DNA of 9,687 nt from Solirubrobacterales bacterium (GTDB lineage Bacteria > Actinomycetota > Thermoleophilia > Solirubrobacterales > Solirubrobacteraceae): the NCBI GenBank assembly GCA_027314825.1, contig DAHVAB010000065.1:1-9687 (forward strand), given 5' to 3'. The notes below the pieces were generated by a model. That model saw only the letters and a list, made by a program, of their open reading frames with translations, made no database searches and was not told where the DNA came from. The position numbers were made by a program, and so were the translations under genes. Shown here piece after piece: positions 1-5,871 of this stretch. How positions within the stretch are numbered: the first letter of the stretch is position 1; each line of letters opens with the position of its first letter.

Positions 1-385
1 CGCCGCCGCCGCCAGAACTCGTAGGTTCCGAACAGCGGCCCGATCCCCCCCAGCACCGCCACAGCGACCGCGAGGCGCAACGGCACGATCCGCGCGCGGG
101 CGGCGGCGATGCAGGCCATGGACATGAATATCCACAGCAGTCCATGGCTCAGCCCCAGGACGAATGTCGCCGGCTGCGGGCTGCCGATGCCGAACGCGCA
201 GACGAGCAGCGCCAGGTAGATGCACGAATGGCACAGCGAGAGCCACTGCAGCCACACGTAGGCGGGCGGGCGGACATCCCGCTCGGCGGCGGGCTCCCGC
301 CCCTGCGCCTGCGCTGCCGTCGGGGCGCGCTCGGCCTCGGCGGCCAGGCGCCGGCGGACGCGATCGACCGGGTCGCCGGTCCCGC

Positions 386-389
<4 letters not shown>
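1..389 (-). CDS. small three-helix membrane protein, DUF3817-like (3' end beyond window)
   Basis: The minus-strand frame opens with GTG at 389-387, overlaps the Nudix stop codon by 4 bp (GTGA) and stays open for 129 codons to the left edge, so its C-terminus is cut. Residues 1-43 are charged and Ala/Pro-rich, probably cytosolic. Three hydrophobic stretches follow, at about 44-69, 74-97 and 104-121. The second contains an SHGLLWIF motif and the third ends in a basic tail (WRRRR at the edge). A His-Gly in the second helix, a G-P in the third and a basic C-terminus resemble DUF3817 integral membrane proteins, whose function is unknown. The stop-start overlap implies it is translated together with the Nudix gene from one mRNA. 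Family assignment is by eye and moderate; that it is a real coding membrane protein is much more certain. Confidence 0.7.
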
Positions 390-1123
<734 letters not shown>

Positions 1124-1131
1124 CACCCAGA

Positions 1132-1137
1132 AGGCTA
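1132..1137 (-). promoter_or_regulatory. -10-like hexamer TAGCCT for the Nudix/membrane-protein unit
   Basis: TAGCCT fits TAnnnT and ends 8 nt before ATG 1123. No Shine-Dalgarno precedes this ATG. The spacing would put transcription initiation at or next to the start codon, suggesting a leaderless mRNA. No TTGACA-like -35 is evident. Confidence 0.45.
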
Positions 1138-1291
1138 GTGCCCCCGCGGCGCACGGTGTCTCGCACATGTTGCGCCGCTGTGACCACGCATCCGCGCCCG
1201 GCGCCGCCGCGCGGCCGGATGCGCGCCGGCCGGACGCGGCAGAGCGCATGCCGACCCGAGCACGACCGCCCGCGCCGGCGCGGCCCGCCAA

Positions 1292-1297
1292 TAGACT
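1292..1297 (+). promoter_or_regulatory. -10-like hexamer TAGACT for the AGPS-like gene
   Basis: TAGACT matches TAnnnT and ends 10 nt before ATG 1308 in otherwise nearly pure GC sequence. There is no Shine-Dalgarno in between (CGGCGCCGCG). This fits a leaderless or near-leaderless transcript for the AGPS-like/ketopantoate reductase pair. No -35 is recognisable. Confidence 0.45.
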
Positions 1298-1307
1298 CGG
1301 CGCCGCG

Positions 1308-2945
1308 ATGAGCGAGCGGCGGCGCAAGCACTGGGGGTGGGGCTATGAGGACGAGCAGCCCTCGCCGGCGCAGCTGCGCGCGCAGGCGGAGGCGATATCG
1401 GGCTACCTCGGGCTTGGCAGCATCGATGTCGAGCAGCCCGTGCCGCTGGAGCGCGCGAGCCTGCCGGCGCCGCGCGTGACGCCGCCGCGCGCGCTCGCGC
1501 CGATCTGCCTGACGGACGCTCACGCGCGTGCCTCCCATGCGCTCGGCAAGTCCTACCGGGATGTCGTCCGCGGGCTCCGCGGCCACTTCGAGCACGCTCC
1601 CGACTTCGTCGCAACGCCGCGCGAGGAGCGCGATGTCGAATCGCTGCTCGAGTGGTGCTGCGCAGAGGGCGTCGCGGCGATCCCCTACGGCGGAGGCACG
1701 AGCGTCGTCGGCGGCGTCGAGCCGCGCGTGCCGGCACGCTGCAACGGCGCGATCTCGATCGACCTTCGCGAGATGGGTGCGGTGCTGCAGGTGGACGAGG
1801 TCTCCCGGGCGGCCGAGATCCAGGCGGGCGCGAGCGGGCCGGCGCTCGAACGGGAGCTGTCTGAGCACGGGCTGACGCTGCGCCACTTCCCGCAGTCCTT
1901 CGAGCTCTCGACGCTGGGCGGCTGGATCGCGACGCGGGCGGGCGGGCACTTTGCAACGCTCGCGACCCATATCGACGACCTCGTCGAGTCGGTGCGGGCG
2001 ATCACCCCATCGGGAGCGTGGCAGTCGAGACGCCTGCCCGGCTCCGGGGCGGGCCCGAGCCCAGATCGGATGCTGATCGGCTCCGAGGGCATCCTCGGAG
2101 TGCTCACGAGCGCCTGGGTGAGGGTGCAGCGACGCCCCACCCACCGCGCCCAGGCCGCGGTGCGGCTCGACGGATGGACGCGAGGCGCAGAATGCGTGAG
2201 GGAGATCGCCCAGTCGGGCCTTCACCCGAGCAACTGCCGGCTCCTCGACGCGGCGGAGGCGGCTCTGAACGGGGCGGGCGACGGCAGGAACGCCACTCTG
2301 ATGCTGGGCTTCGAGTCCTTCGAGCACCCCGTCGACGCCGCGATCGACCGGGCGCTGAGCATCTGCGCCTCCCACGGCTGGCAGTGGGACTCCGTGCAGC
2401 GGCGGGGAGCAGAGAACGGCGATGAGCGAGCTGGCGGGGCGCTGAGCAGCTGGCGGGAGGCGTTCATCCGCGCTCCCTACCTGAGGGACACCCTCGTCGC
2501 GATGGGCGTCATCACCGAGACCTTTGAGACGGCGATCACCTGGGAGCGCTTCTCAAGCTTCTATGCGGAGACGATGAGCGCGGCCAGGCGGGCGGTGAGC
2601 GAGGTGACGGGCGCGGAGTGCGGCTCGCAGCGCGGACAGGCGCGCGTCACGTGCAGGCTGACGCACGTCTACCCCGACGGCGCCGCTCTGTACTTCACGG
2701 TCCTGGCCCCGGGCAGGAGGGGGGAGGAGATCGAGCAGTGGGATGAGATCAAGCGCGCCGTCTCAGACGTGCTGCTGGCGGAGGGGGGCACGATCACCCA
2801 CCACCACGCGGTCGGGCGAGACCATCGGCCGTGGTACGACCGCCAGCGGCCAGACCTCTTCGCCGCCGCCCTGGAAGGGGCGAAGGCGGCCGTCGATCCG
2901 GCTGGAGTCATGAACCCAGGCGCGCTGATCGGGGCGCCCGTGTGA
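1308..2945 (+). CDS. FAD-binding oxidase of the alkyldihydroxyacetonephosphate synthase (AGPS) type
   Basis: This 545-aa protein belongs to the VAO/PCMH flavoprotein superfamily and most resembles AGPS, which swaps the acyl chain of acyl-DHAP for a fatty alcohol in ether-lipid synthesis. It starts with RRRKHWGWGYE, typical of this group. The FAD pyrophosphate-binding loop is at about 126-138 (PYGGGTSVVGGVE), and the second FAD motif GSEGILG is at 258-264. The C-terminal half has YLRDTLVAMGVITETFETAITW, THVYPDGAALYFT (H453, Y455) and the triple-His motif THHHAVGRDH (H498-H500), all hallmarks of AGPS-like enzymes. Mycobacteria carry comparable proteins annotated agpS, but many bacterial members are of unproven substrate, so ether-lipid synthesis is only a possibility. 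ATG 1308 is chosen because the recognisable protein begins there and a -10-like hexamer precedes it. The ketopantoate reductase gene follows on the same strand after 114 bp. Confidence 0.9.
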   Translation: MSERRRKHWGWGYEDEQPSPAQLRAQAEAISGYLGLGSIDVEQPVPLERASLPAPRVTPPRALAPICLTDAHARASHALGKSYRDVVRGLRGHFEHAPDFVATPREERDVESLLEWCCAEGVAAIPYGGGTSVVGGVEPRVPARCNGAISIDLREMGAVLQVDEVSRAAEIQAGASGPALERELSEHGLTLRHFPQSFELSTLGGWIATRAGGHFATLATHIDDLVESVRAITPSGAWQSRRLPGSGAGPSPDRMLIGSEGILGVLTSAWVRVQRRPTHRAQAAVRLDGWTRGAECVREIAQSGLHPSNCRLLDAAEAALNGAGDGRNATLMLGFESFEHPVDAAIDRALSICASHGWQWDSVQRRGAENGDERAGGALSSWREAFIRAPYLRDTLVAMGVITETFETAITWERFSSFYAETMSAARRAVSEVTGAECGSQRGQARVTCRLTHVYPDGAALYFTVLAPGRRGEEIEQWDEIKRAVSDVLLAEGGTITHHHAVGRDHRPWYDRQRPDLFAAALEGAKAAVDPAGVMNPGALIGAPV

Positions 2946-2970
2946 TGGAGCGTGAGCTTGGCGGAGCGCC

Positions 2971-3026
2971 GCGATGAGCGGAAGAGGCGCTGCGAGCGGA
3001 CGATGCGCGACGAGCGGAAGAGGCGC
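2971..3026 (+). repeat. 20-bp direct repeat, period 36 bp, upstream of panE
   Basis: GCGATGAGCGGAAGAGGCGC (2971-2990) recurs at 3007-3026 with one change (T to C at position 5). The pair lies in the 114-bp gap between the AGPS-like stop and the reductase ATG. Read in the reductase frame it would code RDERKRR twice, but that reading needs an N-terminal extension I do not favour. Confidence 0.85.
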
Positions 3027-3059
3027 GACGAGCCCGCGAGCTGCGACGAGGGAGGCGAG

Positions 3060-3968
3060 ATGAAGATCGCGATCCTTGGCCCCGGGGGCGTCGGCGGGCT
3101 GCTCGCGGCTGCCCTCGACGCCGCCGGCGAGTCGGTGACCCTCGTCGCGACGGAGCGGACGGCGCAGACGATCGTGAAGCGAGGATTGAGGGTGAGCAGC
3201 GTGCGCTTCGGCGAGCTGACGGTGCATCCTGAAGCGGTGACCGAGCTGGGAGAGCCGGTCGACGTGCTGATCGTCGCGACGAAGGCGCTCGGCCTGGAGG
3301 AGGCGCTGAGGCGAGTGAAGGCGAGGCCGGAGCTGGTGGTGCCTCTGCTGAACGGGCTCGATCACCTTCAAGCGCTTCGCGCGCGCTTCGAGCCTGACAC
3401 GGTGCTCGCCGGCTCGATCAGGGTGGAGGCGGACAGGCCGGAGCCGGGAGTCGTCAATCACACGAGCCCATTTCTCAGGGTCGATCTCGCCGGTCCGCGT
3501 GCGCCCGGCCGCGCTGTGCAGGAGCTCGCGGCGACGCTCGAACATGCGCGAGTACCGGTGAAGATGCTCGACTCCGAGGCGCAGCTTCTCTGGAGCAAGC
3601 TCGTGCGCCTGAACGCGCTGGCCTGCACGACGAGCGCATACGACATGCCGCTGGGGCCGATCCGGTCCACCCCGGAGCTGCGCGCCGAGCTGATCGGCGC
3701 GATCGAAGAGGGCTGCGCCGTCGCGGTCGCGGAGGGCGCCAGCCTGCAGCCGGCCCAGGCGGTGCAGGAGCTCACAGCCGCGCACGCCACGCTCGGCAGC
3801 TCGATGCAGCGCGATATCGCAGCCGGGCGCACGCCCGAGGTCGACGCGATCCCCGGGTCCGTGCTTCGCGCCGCCGCGCGCCACGGCATCGAGTGCCCGA
3901 CGATCGAGCGGCTGCTCGCAGCCATCCTCGAGCGGGCGGGCATGCCCGCCGACGCCGTCGCCCGCTGA
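3060..3968 (+). CDS. panE: 2-dehydropantoate 2-reductase (ketopantoate reductase)
   Basis: This 302-aa protein has the normal length for the family, which reduces ketopantoate to pantoate with NADPH in pantothenate/CoA synthesis in the cytosol. The N-terminal Rossmann motif is immediate (MKIAILGPGGVGG). VDVLIVATKA follows at the end of the nucleotide domain. The C-terminal helical domain carries WSKL with the expected catalytic Lys180 (aligned with E. coli Lys176) and Glu260 in TPEVDAIPG (aligned with Glu256). The Asn usually four residues after the Lys is one residue later here (KLVRLN), so exact substrate preference is less certain; ApbA/PanE-family members acting on other 2-oxo acids exist. 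ATG 3060 is chosen because the family begins at this Met and a purine-rich GGGAGG lies just upstream. The in-frame GTG at 2952 would add 36 residues with no counterpart. It is probably cotranscribed with the AGPS-like gene. Confidence 0.87.
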   Translation: MKIAILGPGGVGGLLAAALDAAGESVTLVATERTAQTIVKRGLRVSSVRFGELTVHPEAVTELGEPVDVLIVATKALGLEEALRRVKARPELVVPLLNGLDHLQALRARFEPDTVLAGSIRVEADRPEPGVVNHTSPFLRVDLAGPRAPGRAVQELAATLEHARVPVKMLDSEAQLLWSKLVRLNALACTTSAYDMPLGPIRSTPELRAELIGAIEEGCAVAVAEGASLQPAQAVQELTAAHATLGSSMQRDIAAGRTPEVDAIPGSVLRAAARHGIECPTIERLLAAILERAGMPADAVAR

Positions 3969-3990
3969 ACGCGGCCGTGCCCGAGCGTGT

Positions 3991-4014
3991 GCCGCTGCTC
4001 AGCCGTGAAGCGGC
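3991..4014. terminator. weak hairpin between convergent panE and the 102-aa gene
   Basis: GCCGCT (3991-3996) can pair with AGCGGC (4009-4014) across a 12-nt loop. The hairpin lies 22 bp past the panE stop and includes the last codons of the opposing gene. There is no T-tract. It is a possible bidirectional terminator, but six base pairs in GC-rich DNA is weak evidence. Confidence 0.25.
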
Positions 4015-4307
4015 GGCGCTCCGACCTGCTGGGTGGAGACCGCGTTGACGACCTCCTCCTCGGCCTCGGAGAGAGCCTCATCGTGCTGGCCGTCGCAGAG
4101 CACCCGGAAGTTGCCGCTCACCCCGCCGTCGGCCTGGATCGTGATCCCGGGGATGATCTCCTCGCCCTCCTCGAAGCCGAGCCGCTCCATGTCGAAGTGC
4201 GCCAGGCCGATCCCCCACGCCGTATGAGTCGGGTTCTCGCGGTCGTGGGAGGCGACCGCCTGCGCGAAGCGCTCGAGGTTCTTGGCGACTTTCCCGTGCT
4301 CGCTCAT
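3999..4307 (-). CDS. unrecognised 102-aa acidic protein downstream of glyoxalase I
   Basis: I do not recognise this protein. It is acidic, lacks membrane segments or a signal peptide, and has an amphipathic N-terminus (KVAKNLERFAQAVASHD). A central stretch suggests a small mixed fold, about residues 31-73 (AWGIGLAHFDMERLGFEEG, then IIPGITIQADGGVSGNFRVLCDG), followed by a Glu-rich helix (EALSEAEEEVVNAV). The start at ATG 4307 is supported by GGGAAG about 5 nt upstream. The ATG overlaps the stop of a 15-codon mini-ORF (ATGA), which itself overlaps the glyoxalase stop, so translation is probably coupled to the glyoxalase gene. It converges on panE with a 30-bp gap. Coding is supported by the amino-acid composition and the operon spacing; function is unknown. 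Confidence 0.7.
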   Translation of the reverse strand: MSEHGKVAKNLERFAQAVASHDRENPTHTAWGIGLAHFDMERLGFEEGEEIIPGITIQADGGVSGNFRVLCDGQHDEALSEAEEEVVNAVSTQQVGAPPLHG

Positions 4308-4348
4308 GCCATCTTCCCGCGCGCGCTCATGCCCTTCCCCTGCGCCCT
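4303..4348 (-). repeat. 23-bp imperfect direct repeat duplicating a start region
   Basis: The two 23-bp halves, 4303-4325 and 4326-4348, are related. On the minus strand each gives a GGGAA-type purine run followed closely by ATGAGC. The ribosome site plus start codon of the 102-aa gene therefore appears twice, with the upstream copy (ATG 4330) out of frame with the downstream one. Confidence 0.6.
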
Positions 4349-4351
4349 CAT
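4304..4351 (-). CDS. possible 15-aa mini-ORF bridging glyoxalase I and the 102-aa gene
   Basis: ATG 4351-4349 overlaps the glyoxalase stop as ATGA. The frame reads MRAQGKGMSARGKMA and stops at 4306-4304, where its TGA overlaps the next gene's ATG, again as ATGA. The unit thus exactly fills the gap between the two genes and could pass ribosomes along by stop-start coupling. The peptide is basic and partly self-repeating because of the 23-bp duplication. It may have no product role at all. An inner start at ATG 4330 (8 codons) has the better purine-rich site. Confidence 0.3.
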   Translation of the reverse strand: MRAQGKGMSARGKMA

Positions 4352-4725
4352 CGGGTCTCGATCAGCTCGATCCTGTACCCGTCCGGGTCGCGGACGAAGC
4401 AGAGCCGCGAGCCGCCCTCGCGGATCCGGTATGGCGGGCGCTCCGGCTCTATCCCCTGCTCGGCGAGCCTGTGCAGCGTCTCCTCCAGATCCGCCACAGA
4501 GAGGGCGATGTGCCCGTAGCCCGTGCCGATCTCGTAGGAGTCGACGCCGAAGTTGTAGGTCAGCTCCAGGCGCGGCATGTCCCCGTCGCCCGGCTGGTTC
4601 ATGAACACGTTGATCGCCTCGTCGCGGATCGGGACCCGGCCGGTCTCCTGGAACCCGAGCGCCTCGTAGAAGGCGACCGCACGGTCGATGTCGGTGATCC
4701 GGTAGCAGGTGTGGATCAGCGCCAT
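4348..4725 (-). CDS. gloA: glyoxalase I (lactoylglutathione lyase-like, VOC fold)
   Basis: This 125-aa protein has the size of bacterial GloA, which isomerises the methylglyoxal-thiol hemithioacetal to a lactoyl thioester in the cytosol. The two betaalphabetabetabeta halves of the VOC fold are visible (IHTCYRITDIDRAVAFYEALGF and GYGHIALSVADLEETLHRL). All four metal ligands appear at the expected spacing: His5, Glu54, His72 and Glu120. The ending FVRDPDGYRIELIE is typical. ATG 4725 is chosen because a -10-like TACACT lies 6 nt before it and because His5 then falls at the canonical position; the frame runs further upstream through intergenic repeats. Actinobacteria usually use mycothiol or other thiols instead of glutathione, so the true cosubstrate is open. 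It heads a unit with the mini-ORF and 102-aa gene and diverges from an MBL-fold hydrolase. Confidence 0.9.
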   Translation of the reverse strand: MALIHTCYRITDIDRAVAFYEALGFQETGRVPIRDEAINVFMNQPGDGDMPRLELTYNFGVDSYEIGTGYGHIALSVADLEETLHRLAEQGIEPERPPYRIREGGSRLCFVRDPDGYRIELIETR

Positions 4726-4731
4726 ACGGAG

Positions 4732-4737
4732 AGTGTA
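4732..4737 (-). promoter_or_regulatory. -10-like hexamer TACACT for gloA
   Basis: TACACT fits TAnnnT and is followed by CTCCGT and then ATG 4725. The 6-nt spacing is what a leaderless transcript needs. No Shine-Dalgarno fits in this space. Confidence 0.5.
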
Positions 4738-4755
4738 GGCGAGAGCCTCGCCCGG

Positions 4756-4833
4756 ACGAGAGGTCGACGGGCACGGGAACGCTCCGGCGGCCGGCGGGCG
4801 AGGGGTCGACGGGCACGGGAACGCCCCAGCGGC
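4756..4833. repeat. imperfect direct repeat, period 42 bp, in the gloA/MBL divergent region
   Basis: The core GGTCGACGGGCACGGGAACG occurs at 4762-4781 and 4804-4823. Similarity extends on both sides (preceding CGAG, following C-CC-GCGG). The copies are 42 bp apart, close to four helical turns, so they would face the same side of the DNA. They lie between the two divergent starts (4725 and 4865). They could be operator half-sites or simply a duplication. Confidence 0.75.
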
Positions 4834-4852
4834 GGGCGGAGGCGCGAAGTGC

Positions 4853-4858
4853 GAGGAT
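4853..4858 (+). promoter_or_regulatory. GAGGAT before the MBL hydrolase: degenerate -10 or ribosome site
   Basis: GAGGAT sits 6 nt before ATG 4865. It differs by one base from the TAGGAT seen at two other starts in this window, at the leaderless spacing. The same bases include GAGGA, which could instead act as a Shine-Dalgarno. I cannot choose between these. Confidence 0.25.
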
Positions 4859-4864
4859 GGGGCG

Positions 4865-5764
4865 ATGCTGATCGAGCGCTCGATGAGCCCGCAGTTCCTG
4901 TCCAACGCCTATCTGGTGGCGGATGGCGAGGGGGCGGCACTGCTTGTGGATGCGGGCGCTCCGGTGGAGCCGCTGATCGCCGCCGCGGAACGCCTGGGAG
5001 TGCAGCCGAGCCACCTGCTGCTCACCCACCACCATCACGACCACATCAGCGAGATGGGCGCGCTGCGCGAGCGCTGGCCCTCGCTGCAGGTGCTCGCCCA
5101 TCCACTGGAGCGCGCGCTGATCGCCGGCGGCGAGGATGCGATCGGCGCGATCGAGCCGGGCGAGGAGCTCACGGTCGGCTCGCTGGTGGTCCACGCCCTG
5201 CACACGCCTGGCCACACGGCCGGGATGCTCTCCTTCCTGATCGGCGCGCCGGCGCAGGTGGCCGCAGCGCGCCGCGAGGCTGCCGGAGCCGGGGGCGATG
5301 CCAGAGCCGAGGGCGATGCCGGAGCCGAGGGCGATGCCGGAGCCGGGGGCGATGCCGGCGCGGCGGCCGAGGGTCCGGCTGGCGCCGTCGGCGGGCAGGC
5401 GGCCGTGTTCACCGGCGACACCCTCTTCAAGGGGTCGGTCGGCGGGGTGCACGCGCCCGGCCACACCACCTATGCCGCTCTGAAGAGCTCGATCATGGAC
5501 GTGCTGATGGGGCTGGCCCCCCGGACCGCGATCCACCCGGGCCACACCGATCCGAGCACAGTCGGCCAGGAGTGGGAGCAGAACCCGTTCATCCGCGTGT
5601 GGCGCGGGCTCGATCCGGAGGGCTCGGCGCCCTGCACGGCCCTCGGACGCAGCGCGACGCTGGTGCTGATGTGCACCGACTACGACGGCGGCGGCAAGGC
5701 GTGGGTGCGCTGGCCCGACGGCGCAGACGACATCGTGCCGGGCTCGCAGGTGCAGCTGCGCTGA
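4865..5764 (+). CDS. MBL-fold metallo-hydrolase (glyoxalase II-like) with a repeat-bearing insertion
   Basis: This 299-aa protein has the metallo-beta-lactamase fold of glyoxalase II-type thioester hydrolases. The zinc motif THHHHDH is at 54-60 (HxHxDH), followed by His117 in HTPGHT, Asp185 in FTGDTLFKGSVGG and His227 in HPGHT, so the dinuclear metal site looks complete. Between the His117 and Asp185 motifs, residues about 129-180 are a low-complexity Gly/Ala/Glu/Asp insert with four hexapeptide repeats (GAGGDA, RAEGDA, GAEGDA, GAGGDA). The C-terminus (about 235-299) carries NPFIRVWRGLDP and a strand-rich tail that I do not recognise. ATG 4865 is used because the fold begins directly after it (SNAYLVADGEGAALLVDAGAP). 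It diverges from gloA, which hints at a glyoxalase I/II pair. Hydrolysis of other thioesters or lactones is equally possible. Confidence 0.88.
   Translation: MLIERSMSPQFLSNAYLVADGEGAALLVDAGAPVEPLIAAAERLGVQPSHLLLTHHHHDHISEMGALRERWPSLQVLAHPLERALIAGGEDAIGAIEPGEELTVGSLVVHALHTPGHTAGMLSFLIGAPAQVAAARREAAGAGGDARAEGDAGAEGDAGAGGDAGAAAEGPAGAVGGQAAVFTGDTLFKGSVGGVHAPGHTTYAALKSSIMDVLMGLAPRTAIHPGHTDPSTVGQEWEQNPFIRVWRGLDPEGSAPCTALGRSATLVLMCTDYDGGGKAWVRWPDGADDIVPGSQVQLR
5285..5356 (+). repeat. 18-bp tandem repeat, 4 copies, inside the MBL hydrolase gene
   Basis: Units at 5285-5302, 5303-5320, 5321-5338 and 5339-5356 follow GGAGCCGRGGGCGATGCC, with A for the first G in unit 2. Each unit encodes six residues, residues 141-164 of the protein, so copy-number change keeps the frame. 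Confidence 0.95.
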
Positions 5765-5777
5765 GCTGCGGGGTCCC

Positions 5778-5849
5778 TGAGGCGTTTCGGAGGCGTCCCG
5801 GAGGCGCCCGGAGGGATCTTGCAGGTTCCCCACAGGCGCCCCGGAGGCG
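5778..5849. repeat. GGAGGCG repeats and an inverted repeat upstream of the UbiB-like gene
   Basis: TGAGGCG at 5778, then GGAGGCG at 5789, 5800 and 5843, are spaced 11, 11 and 43 bp apart, near whole helical turns. GCGCC (5836-5840) and GGCGC (5846-5850) form an inverted repeat just upstream of the -10-like hexamer at 5859. This could be an operator or the end of the MBL transcript. The gap holds no gene. Confidence 0.55.
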
Positions 5850-5858
5850 CTTCGGCTC

Positions 5859-5864
5859 TAGGAT
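5859..5864 (+). promoter_or_regulatory. -10-like hexamer TAGGAT for the UbiB-like gene
   Basis: TAGGAT ends 7 nt before GTG 5872 (spacer TCAGTGT), the spacing expected if transcription starts on the GTG. The two other nearby GTGs (5868, 5870) are out of frame. No Shine-Dalgarno is present. Confidence 0.5.
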
Positions 5865-5871
5865 TCAGTGT

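Larger units (their letters stand above)
1124..1307. other. divergent intergenic region between Nudix and AGPS-like genes
   Basis: This 184-bp gap carries a -10-like hexamer for each direction, at 1132-1137 (minus) and 1292-1297 (plus). An 11-bp direct repeat, GGCCGGATGCG at 1213-1223 and GGCCGGACGCG at 1228-1238, lies between them with a period of 15 bp. Its location allows a regulator site, but nothing identifies one. Reading frames crossing this gap are open only because of the high GC content. Confidence 0.5.

Noticed and set aside
1124..1327. N-terminal extension of the Nudix frame up to 1327
   Set aside because: It would run through the divergent promoter region and the start of the AGPS-like gene, and its Arg/Ala/Gly-rich sequence resembles translated noncoding GC-rich DNA.
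1135..1956. Long minus-strand Arg/Ala/Pro/Ser-rich frame
   Set aside because: It is antisense to the AGPS-like gene, and its composition is typical of a GC-driven shadow frame.
2763..3884. 373-aa minus-strand frame antisense to panE
   Set aside because: panE has clear catalytic residues on the plus strand, while this frame is His/Arg/Leu-rich without any motif.
4304..5833. 509-aa minus-strand frame across gloA and the MBL gene
   Set aside because: It is out of frame with gloA and antisense to the MBL hydrolase. Only its last 16 codons were kept, as the mini-ORF.
4282..5871. Plus-strand frame upstream of and joined to the UbiB-like gene
   Set aside because: It overlaps gloA on the other strand and the MBL gene in another frame, and the ABC1-family protein starts at about GTG 5872.
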